Source: Fidelibacterota bacterium (GTDB lineage: Bacteria; Fidelibacterota; Marinisomatia; SCGC-AAA003-L08; TS1B11). From it: DNA of 64,000 bases. The position numbers and the translations under genes are program-made. Location: NCBI GenBank assembly GCA_020354025.1, contig CP070638.1:62001-126000 (forward strand), in the 5' to 3' direction. Shown here piece by piece: positions 34,355-43,126 of the stretch. The notes under the pieces were generated by a model. That model was given only the letters and a program-made list of their open reading frames with translations. It had not been told where the DNA came from and made no database searches. Numbering within the stretch: position 1 is the stretch's first letter; every line of letters begins with the position of its first letter.

Positions 34355-35806
34355 ATGCAGCGTAGCTATCTCTTGCCGTCCATGCTAATAATAATTGGCC
34401 TATGCCAGATCCTTAGCGCCCAGCCCGACACTCTCTGGACCAAATCCATAGGTGGTGATTTTGATGATATGATCAATTCAGTGGAACAGATCCCCGGTGG
34501 GGGATTTATCCTGGGTGGATTTACGGAATCAAATCCTGATACGGTCAGAAATTACTGGCTGGCCCGACTGAATAGTACGGGGGATGATACCCTGTGGACT
34601 AAAGCTTTCCCGGCCGGCGACACTGAAGGGCGCATGGCCATCACCACTTCTGATGGTGGTGCTGTGATCGTAGGTACCGGTGATCCCAGGATCATCAAAA
34701 CCGACGGCGACGGCGTTCTTCAATGGCAACTTACATCTACTGAACTTGACGGGGAGTTCTTTGGGATTATGGAAACCTCCGACGGCGGTCTGATAGCCTG
34801 CGGAGTTAGTGAAGTTGGCGGGATTCGTTCTGCCTGCGTTGCTGAAATTACTGCCGCTGGAGCCGTCACTTGGGAGAAAACATATGGCCCCTCACATGAC
34901 TCTTACCTATTCTCGATCACAGAGTTGAGTACTGGAGAGTTTGCTGCAGCTGGCGCTCACCGTACAATACCAGATGGTAATAGCAGTGATGCCTGGCTAT
35001 TTATATTAAGCGCCACAGGCGATTCCACCGAATCTCATTTCTTTGGCAATCCGGACACCTCAAATAATGAAAGATTTTCTCAAATCAGGAGTACTATAGA
35101 TGGGGGTTTCATCCTGCTTGGTGACCAAACGCTGGAAGGTCAAAGCAAGACCCCATATCTGGTCAAGACTGATAGCGGTGGTGTGGAGCAGTGGTCCGAA
35201 ACATTTACCGGTCTTGGTATTAGCGAACTTTTCAACGTCATCCAGACCAGTGATTCAGGTTTCACACTAACAGGATATGGTGATCTGACCTTATCGGAAG
35301 GCTTTGATATGCTGGTGATTCATACAGATGCCGCTGGCACGACGGATTGGAGCAAGCAGATCAGCGGACCTAGTGGGGCAGCCGGCCTTGCCTCGACAGA
35401 AATCTCCGCTGGTGAATATCTTGCGGTGGGAGTAGTCATCCCAGAAGCGGACTCTCCCATGGATGGCTGGGTAGTCCGCCTGGGGACCGATGCGCCGGTT
35501 GCTGTGGCTGAACAACCAGGCATCCCGGTTGAGCTTACGCTCCATGCCAATTACCCCAATCCCTTCAATCCTACAACCACAATTGGTTTCGATCTGCCCC
35601 AAACGGGTGCAGTGACCCTGAGGGTATACGATGTCCTGGGACGGGAAGTGCGGCAGTTGATGAACCGACCAATGGGGCCTGGACACCATTACGTTACCTG
35701 GAATGGGCGAACCGACGATGGGCGGGAAGTGCCAACCGGTATTTACATAGCCCGGCTGGTAACGCCCGAAAATGCCAGGTCAATCAAGATGGTGCTACTG
35801 AAGTAA
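34355..35806 (+). CDS. secreted beta-propeller-like protein with FlgD-like sorting domain
   Basis: A 483-residue protein with a signal peptide (1-22, ending 'ILSAQ'). The core (about 25-385) repeats a unit of roughly 45-55 residues of the form 'DTLWTKSIGGDFDDMINSVEQIPGGGFILGGF', with W-x-x-x-x-G and D-G-G-x-x-x-x-G markers, as in delta-60/WD-like propellers. The C-terminal 90 residues contain 'NYPNPFNPTTTIGFDLPQTGAVTLRVYDVLGREV' and 'MVLLK' at the end, a complete FlgD-like/T9SS-type sorting domain. A strong terminator follows the stop. Ligand unknown. Confidence 0.9.
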   Translation: MQRSYLLPSMLIIIGLCQILSAQPDTLWTKSIGGDFDDMINSVEQIPGGGFILGGFTESNPDTVRNYWLARLNSTGDDTLWTKAFPAGDTEGRMAITTSDGGAVIVGTGDPRIIKTDGDGVLQWQLTSTELDGEFFGIMETSDGGLIACGVSEVGGIRSACVAEITAAGAVTWEKTYGPSHDSYLFSITELSTGEFAAAGAHRTIPDGNSSDAWLFILSATGDSTESHFFGNPDTSNNERFSQIRSTIDGGFILLGDQTLEGQSKTPYLVKTDSGGVEQWSETFTGLGISELFNVIQTSDSGFTLTGYGDLTLSEGFDMLVIHTDAAGTTDWSKQISGPSGAAGLASTEISAGEYLAVGVVIPEADSPMDGWVVRLGTDAPVAVAEQPGIPVELTLHANYPNPFNPTTTIGFDLPQTGAVTLRVYDVLGREVRQLMNRPMGPGHHYVTWNGRTDDGREVPTGIYIARLVTPENARSIKMVLLK

Positions 35807-35826
35807 CTCACTCCCCTTTATATGTA

Positions 35827-35856
35827 AAGCCCCCTCCCTTGAATGGGAGGGGGCTT
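35827..35856 (+). terminator. strong GC-rich hairpin after the propeller gene
   Basis: AAGCCCCCTCCC pairs perfectly over 12 bp with GGGAGGGGGCTT around TTGAAT. It is 21 bases after the stop codon. The trailing T-run is poor (TTAGGG), but the hairpin is very stable and could also stop transcription from the opposite, convergent gene. Confidence 0.7.
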
Positions 35857-35915
35857 AGGGTATTAGAGTCAATTGGCTGAGGGCTGACTACCTATAGCAT
35901 CTCACTTGCAGACGC

Positions 35916-36182
35916 TTACTGCGCCTTCTGTTCCAGTGTATGGGGACAGTCCTTGCCTTTAAAAGCGTCGACATCTTCCAGCTCCTCCTCACTGAAGTAC
36001 CAGATGCACTGGGGGCAAGTCCACGGCTTACCGTTGTAGCCGGGCCGTTTTTCGTTAAGCTGCAGGGGAATGCCCGAAAATGGACAGTTGCGTTCGGTGC
36101 CCGGCTCAGGCCAGGCATAGTTATCGTACAGGAAATCATAGGTCGGTTTCTGATTCTTCACGGAGTCTCCTTCACTCATCAA
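35916..36182 (-). CDS. small protein with CxxC zinc-ribbon-like cysteines
   Basis: An 88-residue protein containing 'NCPFSGIPLQL', 'WTCPQCIWYF' and 'KDCPH', so a CP...CPxC...CPH arrangement that could bind a metal as a ribbon. The ends are charged and there is no signal peptide. An in-frame second Met is at position 2. It lies between the propeller gene (convergent) and the glycosylasparaginase (same strand, 36 bases upstream), with which it may be cotranscribed. I do not recognise the family. Confidence is limited by the small size. Confidence 0.6.
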   Translation of the reverse strand: MMSEGDSVKNQKPTYDFLYDNYAWPEPGTERNCPFSGIPLQLNEKRPGYNGKPWTCPQCIWYFSEEELEDVDAFKGKDCPHTLEQKAQ

Positions 36183-36218
36183 GCTGGGAGCAGAGTTTAC
36201 GATTCTTCAAACGTTGGA

Positions 36219-37289
36219 TCAATTGTCCCGATCATATAGACAAGCGCAGTCTTCCAGACGGGCGCCTTTCCTGTCAGCCACGGCGAACCTGGCCGGCGCC
36301 CACATAGAGACGCCGGCATATGAGCCGTCCTTCCCGAGCAGGTAGAATTTCAGACCGAAGTCAGGCCGTCCTCTATCGTCCAGCAGCCGCTCCTCACGTG
36401 TATGGCTGGCCACCCGTCGCAGAACTTCCAGGCCTGCGTCTTTGGGAGACATGCCACCACGCATAAGCTCCACGGCGTGGAAACTGCACAGGTTCTGGAG
36501 GTTAGCCTCACCCCGGCCGGTGCTGCCGCAGGAACCCACGTCATTATCCACGTACAGCCCGGCGCCGATGATAGGTGAGTCGCCTACACGTCCCGGAATT
36601 TTATAGGACAATCCGCTGGTAGTGGTGGCGCACGAGATGTCCCCACTGCTGTTGATGCTGGCGCAATGAATCGTACCGGTATGCCTATCGAGCAGGCTGG
36701 CGGCACCCGTCTGCTGGTCTTCTTCGGGTGGAGTCAGCCAGTCATCCCTGGGTGAAAGTGACTGCTTCCACTTCAGCCAGGCTTTCCGCGCCTTATCGGT
36801 AAGCAGGTCCTGCTCCTTAAATCCATGGGCGCGGGCGAACCGTAGGGCGCCTTTCCCGACTAGCAGAACGTGGTCGGTGGTCTCCATGACCAGTCGAGCT
36901 ACCTTGGAGGGATTCCTTATGTTCCGCAGGGCGGCCACCGCCCCGGCCTTGTGGCTGGGCCCGTGCATTACCGCCGCGTCCAGCTCCACTACGCCGTCTT
37001 CGTTCGGTAGGCCGCCATACCCCACGGAATCGTCTTCCGGATCATCTTCCACTAGAGTTACCCCGGCGATGACCGCATCAAGCGGATCTTTTCCATCAGA
37101 TATAAGCTTGTAGGCCAGCTGAATGGCCTCGAGGCCGTTACGCGACGCAATGGCTGTGATAGAGTATTTCCCTCTTGCCAGGCGGTTGGCGGGAGAGTAT
37201 ACCCTCAAGTGGGATGCGAAAGGCAGACCGGCAAGCAGACCGGAGGCCGCTGTCAGGAAACGGCGACGGGTAATTGGATTAAGTGACAT
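36219..37289 (-). CDS. N4-(beta-N-acetylglucosaminyl)-L-asparaginase (Ntn hydrolase), Tat-exported
   Basis: A 356-residue glycosylasparaginase precursor. The N-terminus 'ITRRRFLTAASGLLAG' is a twin-arginine signal. The Ntn domain includes 'IIGAGLYVDNDVGSCGSTGRGE' and the RVGDSPI substrate-binding segment. The nucleophile is probably Thr206 in 'HTGTIHC', which would be exposed by self-cleavage; the classical site reads HD-T, here TG-T, as in a bacterial subfamily. It hydrolyses the N-glycosidic link between asparagine and GlcNAc, plausibly on host or environmental glycopeptides in the periplasm. Confidence 0.9.
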   Translation of the reverse strand: MSLNPITRRRFLTAASGLLAGLPFASHLRVYSPANRLARGKYSITAIASRNGLEAIQLAYKLISDGKDPLDAVIAGVTLVEDDPEDDSVGYGGLPNEDGVVELDAAVMHGPSHKAGAVAALRNIRNPSKVARLVMETTDHVLLVGKGALRFARAHGFKEQDLLTDKARKAWLKWKQSLSPRDDWLTPPEEDQQTGAASLLDRHTGTIHCASINSSGDISCATTTSGLSYKIPGRVGDSPIIGAGLYVDNDVGSCGSTGRGEANLQNLCSFHAVELMRGGMSPKDAGLEVLRRVASHTREERLLDDRGRPDFGLKFYLLGKDGSYAGVSMWAPARFAVADRKGARLEDCACLYDRDN

Positions 37290-37638
37290 GATCAGCTCCT
37301 GTAAATGGGCTTTGATATTATTGGCTGTAAATTAGTCCAGTGTAGGGCAAAGAGGCCATAGGCACCCGTACCCCAGAGATCAACCATGACCGCATTCTAT
37401 ATCGATCGGCAGTTCCCCCGAAATACCTGGGTGAATTTCATCGAAATGTAATATCATGACAGGTGCGGTATTCTCAGGTGCTGTGCATCTGAGAGATAAA
37501 TGATGAAAAATAAATTTTCGGGCAACTCCTGCGCCTGTAAAGAGCTTCCCCGGCTCAGTCGTTCTACGTAATATTCAGCTTGACACTTGCGACGGGCTTA
37601 GCTAATCGAGGTAGCATCTCCTAAATAAAGTCATACAA
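37290..37638. other. 349-base divergent intergenic region
   Basis: No gene. It separates the divergent glycosylasparaginase and subtilase genes and must contain both promoters. TTGACA at about 37578 is followed 17 bases later by TAATCG, a weak -10, so no promoter is called. Confidence 0.4.
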
Positions 37639-40600
37639 ATGAGGCTGAGACTGCCCCTCTCTAAATTCGTAATCATCGGCTGTGCGGCTATTACCTTGCT
37701 GTATGGCCAGCGACCGATGTCCCCGGAGCGAATCGCGACTCTACAGGCCTTTTCTGCCGATCTGCATCAGAAGCGGCTTGCCGAGCGACGGCAGGTGGAG
37801 CTCCGGGCCGCAGCCGCTGGGCTCCCGGTGCGTCGGAAACTTCTTGATGGCCGGATGGTAGAGGTGCAACGCTTCATTAACGGGCGTCCTCTCTATTACA
37901 TCACTACTAACCTGAATGCAGCTCAAACCGTCAGAACCGATCTCGTATGGCCGGGAGGAATGCTTGGGCTGAACCTCACCGGCGCTGGCATAACAGCGGG
38001 TCTCTGGGACGATGGCAGTGTGCTGATCACTCATCAGGAGTTCGAGGGTCGGGTGACACCGGCTGATGGTTCCGCCATCGGCAGCGATCATCCCACTCAC
38101 GTAGCGGGTACCATGATTGCAAGCGGCGTTGTTCCCCTAGCCCGGGGAATGGCCGGGGAGGCCAGCCTGTATAGCTATGACTGGGATGACGACAGCGCAG
38201 AAATGGCGGCGGCGGCTGCCGCCGGATTGACCATATCAAACCACTCCTATAGCTATATCGTCGGCTGGCAGCTGAACTCTCCTAAATCCGGTTGGAATTG
38301 GTGGGGAGATGTGAATGTCAGCTCCATAGAGGACTATTTTTTCGGCTTTTATGACAACACCGCCAGCGACTGGGACCAGATCGCGGTGAATGCGCCCTAC
38401 TATCTCATTGTTGCCGCAGCAGGGAACGATCGGGCCGATACAGGTCCGATGCCGGGCGGAGAGCATTGGATTAGTTATAACGGCGAGAACTGGGTACTGT
38501 CAACTGACACGCGAGACCCAGATGGCAATTTCGACTGCCTCCCCGGCGGTCCCCAGGTGGCCAAGAACGTCCTAGTGGTAGGGGCGGTTGAAGATATTCC
38601 CGCTGGTTACACGAATCCGGATGATGTGCTCATGACCTCATTCAGCTCCTGGGGCCCAACTGACGATGGGCGCATCAAGCCCGACCTGGTAGCAAACGGG
38701 TGGCAGCTTTACTCGGCCGTTGCGTTAAGCGATGTCGCGTATGACTACTCTAGTGGTACTTCCATGGCTGCGCCAAACGTTACCGGCTCCGTGGCTCTGC
38801 TCCAGCAGCACTATCGGCAGACTCACAGTGATAGTCTTCCATTGGCCGCCACCCTGCGGGCACTACTGATCCATACTGCCGATGAAGCCGGTACTACCAC
38901 GGGGCCGGACTATAGCCATGGCTGGGGATTACTCAATACCGCGGAGTCAGCGAAGCTGATTTCCCGGGATGCCGGAGCCCAGCAGATCGTCCAGGAACTG
39001 ACCCTCAATCAGGGGAATAGTTATTCTACAATGGTTACTAGCGCTGATGCTGAACCTTTAAAGGTAACAATCGCCTGGACCGATCCACCGGGGAATGTGC
39101 CTTCCCCGCAGCTAAATCCCCGCACGCCCATGCTGGTCAACGACCTGGACCTGAGGATCACCCGGGAAAACGATGGGCAGGTTTATTATCCCTGGCGTTT
39201 GGATGTGGATGCACCGGACATAGCTGCCAGCCAGGATTATGATAACAGCGTTGACAACGTTGAACAGGTGTTCATTTCAACGCCATTGCCGGGGGAATAC
39301 ACCGTTACGGTGAGCCACAAAAACACTCTCCTGGCAGGAGTCCAGGATTTTTCGATGGTAATTACCGGGGAAAGCAGGCCGCAGGTTCTGGTGTGGGAAG
39401 GGATTTCTGGCGGAGTAGACTATAGTGGACTTTTTATCCGGGATACCCTTCAGGCTTCCGGCGATGTGGATGTCACCTACACAACCACTTTCCCTGAGAA
39501 CCTTTTGGGATTTGACGCGGCGTTCCTGTCTTTCGGGAATTTCGGAGCGGCTCTCGGTAAGACCGCCCTTGATGTTGGGATGGCGACGGTGGTCCAAGAA
39601 TACCTTGAGGGTGGGGGCAGCCTTTACTTGGAAGGGGGAGACGCCCTGGGAGAGGATCTTGCAGGCATCGATAATGATACCCTGCTCTCATTACTGGGGA
39701 TTGAATCTGTGATCGGTGGACCAGATAATCTCATCGATTCGTTGATGGGGCAAACTTCAACGATCACTAATAGTATGCTCTTTACCGCCTCCACTCAAGA
39801 GTATTCACAATATATCGACCAGTATACGCCCGGGACCGGAACGGCGGCGTTTGTTGAGAGTAACTACGGCACGGTCGCCGTTCAGCATGCGGGATCATAC
39901 GGACAGCGGGCCTTTGTTTTTTCCTACGCCCTTGCCGGGCTGATTGACGGTAGCTCTCCTAGCACCCGATCGGACCTACTGGCGGCGATCCTGGATTTTT
40001 TCCTAGAGCCGACACCGAATACTGCCCCACAGATCACCTCCGCAGCTACAGCAACCGCCACCGAAGACGAGTTGTTTGTGTACCACGCCATGGCAACAGA
40101 TGCTGAAGGCGATATGGTTGCCTTCAGTTTCGATAACAAGTCGGATTGGCTTACGATAGCTGGTGAGGACTCGCTAGCGGGTATCCCTGGGGAAGGGATC
40201 ACCGGCGGCAATTTCCGGGTGATTGCATCTGATGGTCAACTGAACGACAGTCTAATGGTGAACATCAATGTGAATCCGATAAACGATCCTCCGCAGATCA
40301 CCTCCGCAGCCACGGCGACTGCCACTGAGCATGAGCTGTTCGTGTACCGTGCCACCGCCGCTGACCCAGACGGCGATTCGGTGAGCTTCACGTTTGACAG
40401 TCTATCTGCCTGGCTCACCGATGTGGGTCCCGACTCGGTAGCTGGTATCCCGGGCGAAGGGATAACGGGCGGTGGTTTCCGGGTAATTGCATCTGATGGT
40501 CAACTGAACGATTCCCTGGAAGTAACCATCACGGTGAACTCAGTTAATGACGCACCGATCGCTGTGAATGATACCGTCAAAACCGATGAAGATAAAGTAG

Positions 40601-41529
40601 TCACCCTGTCGGCTCTGGTTAACGACCGTGATCCAGACGGTGACGAGTTCTACCTTGCCGATACCACCTGGTTGGCTCACCACGGACAGGTGAGCGTCTT
40701 CTTCATAGATACAGTTGGGGTCGCGGGCACAGTCTTTATTTATATTCCTGACTCTGATTTCTTCGGTAGTGATTCGTTCAGCTACAGTATCACCGACGGG
40801 GTGCTGTTCGATACGGCACTGGTGCTGATAACAGTAACGCCGGTGAACGACCCACCAGGACCGTTCACACTGCTAAATCCGGCATCTGACTCCACCATTG
40901 TGATTACCGGCGAGACCCTCAACGATACTCTTACCGTTGCCTGGGAGGAGGCCCTAGACATCGATGGTGACGCGGTCAGGTACCGCTTCGACGCCACCGG
41001 CACCCTGGCCGCAATTTTCCCCTCCGGCGACACGTCTGCCACCGAGTTGAAACTGGCCTATTCTGGCCTCGTGCCCCTTATCCGGGAGGCCGGTGAGTCT
41101 GGCCAGGTTGCCGGCACATGGACTATTAAGGCTACCGATGGCAGCGATACGACCCGGGCCGCCAATGGGCCATTCAGCCTGACCCTCGATATAAGCAGGT
41201 TGGGTATTGACAGCCAGGGTGATGTTCCCAAAGAGTTTGCCCTGCAGCAGAACTACCCCAACCCGTTTAATCCAAGCACGACCTTGCGATTTGCCCTCCC
41301 CCGGGAGGTGAAAGTACGTCTGGTAGTAGTCGATTTACTGGGCAGGGAGATTGTCCGGCTGGTTGATGAGACCCTCCCGGCCGGTTTTCATCGGGTTGTC
41401 TGGAATGGGAAGACGCGCAGGGGGAAAGAAGCTCCCAGTGGAGTATACATCGTTCGCATGTTATTTCCACCAACAACAGGGGCGGTTCCGGGATCCATCT
41501 ACCAGATTAAGATGGTCCTTCTTAGGTAG
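37639..41529 (+). CDS. subtilisin-like serine protease (S8) with cadherin-like repeats and FlgD-like sorting domain
   Basis: A 1296-residue secreted protease. The signal peptide covers about residues 1-24. The S8 domain has Asp124 (GLWDDGS), His154 (HPTHVAGT) and Ser375 (SSGTSMAAP), all intact. A P-domain-like region follows ('QDYDNSVDNVEQVFISTPLPGEYTVTVSHKN'). Residues 797-884 and 885-972 are two nearly identical 88-residue modules starting 'PQITSAATATATE', then further cadherin-like modules to about 1190. The C-terminal 90 residues carry 'NYPNPFNPSTTLRFALPREVKVRLVVVDLLGREI' and end in 'MVLLR', a FlgD-like sorting domain. It is presumably surface-exposed and degrades extracellular protein. 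Confidence 0.93.
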   Translation: MRLRLPLSKFVIIGCAAITLLYGQRPMSPERIATLQAFSADLHQKRLAERRQVELRAAAAGLPVRRKLLDGRMVEVQRFINGRPLYYITTNLNAAQTVRTDLVWPGGMLGLNLTGAGITAGLWDDGSVLITHQEFEGRVTPADGSAIGSDHPTHVAGTMIASGVVPLARGMAGEASLYSYDWDDDSAEMAAAAAAGLTISNHSYSYIVGWQLNSPKSGWNWWGDVNVSSIEDYFFGFYDNTASDWDQIAVNAPYYLIVAAAGNDRADTGPMPGGEHWISYNGENWVLSTDTRDPDGNFDCLPGGPQVAKNVLVVGAVEDIPAGYTNPDDVLMTSFSSWGPTDDGRIKPDLVANGWQLYSAVALSDVAYDYSSGTSMAAPNVTGSVALLQQHYRQTHSDSLPLAATLRALLIHTADEAGTTTGPDYSHGWGLLNTAESAKLISRDAGAQQIVQELTLNQGNSYSTMVTSADAEPLKVTIAWTDPPGNVPSPQLNPRTPMLVNDLDLRITRENDGQVYYPWRLDVDAPDIAASQDYDNSVDNVEQVFISTPLPGEYTVTVSHKNTLLAGVQDFSMVITGESRPQVLVWEGISGGVDYSGLFIRDTLQASGDVDVTYTTTFPENLLGFDAAFLSFGNFGAALGKTALDVGMATVVQEYLEGGGSLYLEGGDALGEDLAGIDNDTLLSLLGIESVIGGPDNLIDSLMGQTSTITNSMLFTASTQEYSQYIDQYTPGTGTAAFVESNYGTVAVQHAGSYGQRAFVFSYALAGLIDGSSPSTRSDLLAAILDFFLEPTPNTAPQITSAATATATEDELFVYHAMATDAEGDMVAFSFDNKSDWLTIAGEDSLAGIPGEGITGGNFRVIASDGQLNDSLMVNINVNPINDPPQITSAATATATEHELFVYRATAADPDGDSVSFTFDSLSAWLTDVGPDSVAGIPGEGITGGGFRVIASDGQLNDSLEVTITVNSVNDAPIAVNDTVKTDEDKVVTLSALVNDRDPDGDEFYLADTTWLAHHGQVSVFFIDTVGVAGTVFIYIPDSDFFGSDSFSYSITDGVLFDTALVLITVTPVNDPPGPFTLLNPASDSTIVITGETLNDTLTVAWEEALDIDGDAVRYRFDATGTLAAIFPSGDTSATELKLAYSGLVPLIREAGESGQVAGTWTIKATDGSDTTRAANGPFSLTLDISRLGIDSQGDVPKEFALQQNYPNPFNPSTTLRFALPREVKVRLVVVDLLGREIVRLVDETLPAGFHRVVWNGKTRRGKEAPSGVYIVRMLFPPTTGAVPGSIYQIKMVLLR
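40027..40554 (+). repeat. two tandem 264-bp repeats inside the subtilase gene
   Basis: Units 40027-40290 and 40291-40554 encode 88-residue modules of cadherin-like type that share most residues ('PQITSAATATATE', 'AGIPGEGITGG', 'FRVIASDGQLNDSL'). The DNA is also similar, with exact blocks such as CAGATCACCTCCGCAGC. The repeat is in frame, so copy number could vary. Confidence 0.85.
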
Positions 41530-41578
41530 TAGTCGTGGGCGATTGCTGAGAAGATAACGGACCGCCCTGACAATCGAT

Positions 41579-43015
41579 TCACTTCAACGGTGGAGGCTGG
41601 TTAGCCGGTATGGGTGACCGGTAGGCTTTGCCGCCCGAAGCTTCCTTGAAAAACTTTTGTGCTTCTTTAAGTAGCTCTGGCCGGGTAAGTAGGTCTACAC
41701 CAGTTGCAGCCAGGACCTTAGCGGCTATTACGGCCCCTTTCCTGCTCGCCGCGGTGCCGTGAGAGGCTGTGGTAGCCCAGTTGTGCCAGGGAATCTCCTC
41801 GGGAGCAGTGACTACTGAGAATCCGGCGGTGGGAGTCATCCAGCTCACTTCTGCAACATCGGTAGAACCGCCCCGGGGAGGTTGAGGTTCATCGGCCAGA
41901 GGCTTAAGCTCTTCGCTGAATCCCCTTTCCTTGATCTTTAAGAAACGCTGAATCGATCGGGCAAAGGCCTGTTCCTTTTTGGTAAATATCGGTGTACCGA
42001 CAAGCTCCAGGTTGACCTGAATGGCTTCCTGGAGAGGCCGGTTAAGCAGGTATTCGTGCACGCCTGTGATCAGATGTACCTTGTGGGTGGTACCGGTGGC
42101 CAGTGCGGCGCTCTCAGCGATTTTCAGCACCCAGTCATAGTATTGCTGGACCTCCTCCCGGTTAAGTGCCCGTACGTAGTACCAAACCCGGGTGTACTCA
42201 GGGACGACGTTGGGTGCTTCCCCGCCTCCAGGGATAACATAGTGCAGGCGTGTGGTGGGCTTCACATGCTCGCGCATCAGGTTCACGCCGAAATTCATTA
42301 ACTCCACGGCATCAAGGGCGCTGCGACCGTTCCAGGGATCTGCCGAGGCGTGAGCCGCCTGGCCGAAGAATTCCACCTCGAAGTTGTTCATAGCCCGTCC
42401 GGGCTGGTTGCGCACGGAGTTTTCATCGCTTGGATGCCACTCCAGCGCGGTGTCCAGCCCCTTGAAAATTCCGTCCCGTGCCATGTACACCTTGCCTACT
42501 ACGGTTTCTTCGGCAGGAGTGCCGAACAATTTTATCGTACCCGGGAGCTGGTTTTCGGCCATTCCATTTTTCACTGCAATGGCCGCAGCCACGCAGGCGG
42601 CCCCGAACAAGTTATGGCCGCACCCCTGGCCGGAAGGCACACCGTCAGCACGTGGTTGCCGCCGGGGCACCGGCTCATTTCCCACTCCGGGTAGAGCATC
42701 GTATTCAGCTAGTATGCCAATCACCGGCTTACCCCTCCCATAAGTGGCCACAAAGGCGGTAGGCATGCCAGCCACGCCCCGTTCGACGATAAACCCGGCC
42801 TTCTCCAGCTTCCCACTAAGCATCTTCGCCGACAGAGTTTCCTCCAGGGCAAGCTCCGAGTAGTCCCATAGCAGAGTAGCCATTTCCTCAATGAGGGGCT
42901 TCAGCGCCTCCACGCTGGAGATGACCTCAGTCTTCAGGCCTTCCGTGGTCTTGTCATTTGCATTCGCTGGAGGAAAAACAAATGCCATAAGTCCAATACA
43001 TATAGTGGTATACAT
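41579..43015 (-). CDS. M20-family amidohydrolase (AbgB-like), exported
   Basis: About 478 residues, with a signal peptide (about 1-20, 'IGLMAFVFPPANA'). The peptidase core has 'VIGILAEYDALPG', 'GCGHNLFGAACVAAA', 'LFGTPAEETVVGK' and 'ALEWHPSDEN', which form the metal-binding set of the M20/amidohydrolase-1 family. The 'DVAEVSWMTPTAGFSV' segment resembles AbgB, which cleaves p-aminobenzoyl-glutamate. A longer frame reaches 43066, but the ATG at 43015 opens a proper signal peptide and is preferred. Export suggests an extracellular or periplasmic aminoacyl substrate. Confidence 0.88.
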   Translation of the reverse strand: MYTTICIGLMAFVFPPANANDKTTEGLKTEVISSVEALKPLIEEMATLLWDYSELALEETLSAKMLSGKLEKAGFIVERGVAGMPTAFVATYGRGKPVIGILAEYDALPGVGNEPVPRRQPRADGVPSGQGCGHNLFGAACVAAAIAVKNGMAENQLPGTIKLFGTPAEETVVGKVYMARDGIFKGLDTALEWHPSDENSVRNQPGRAMNNFEVEFFGQAAHASADPWNGRSALDAVELMNFGVNLMREHVKPTTRLHYVIPGGGEAPNVVPEYTRVWYYVRALNREEVQQYYDWVLKIAESAALATGTTHKVHLITGVHEYLLNRPLQEAIQVNLELVGTPIFTKKEQAFARSIQRFLKIKERGFSEELKPLADEPQPPRGGSTDVAEVSWMTPTAGFSVVTAPEEIPWHNWATTASHGTAASRKGAVIAAKVLAATGVDLLTRPELLKEAQKFFKEASGGKAYRSPIPANQPPPLK

Positions 43016-43126
43016 GGCGTCAACAAACGTGCGGCGATGTGGTTGAACGAATAGTACTGAGATCATACTTGTCTCCTAATAGAGGTGGCGAGGATTAACT
43101 AGGCGGGAGTGTGAGTGAATACTCGG

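Noticed and set aside
37578-37606. TTGACA with TAATCG as subtilase promoter
   Set aside because: Good -35 but the -10 matches only two of six bases.
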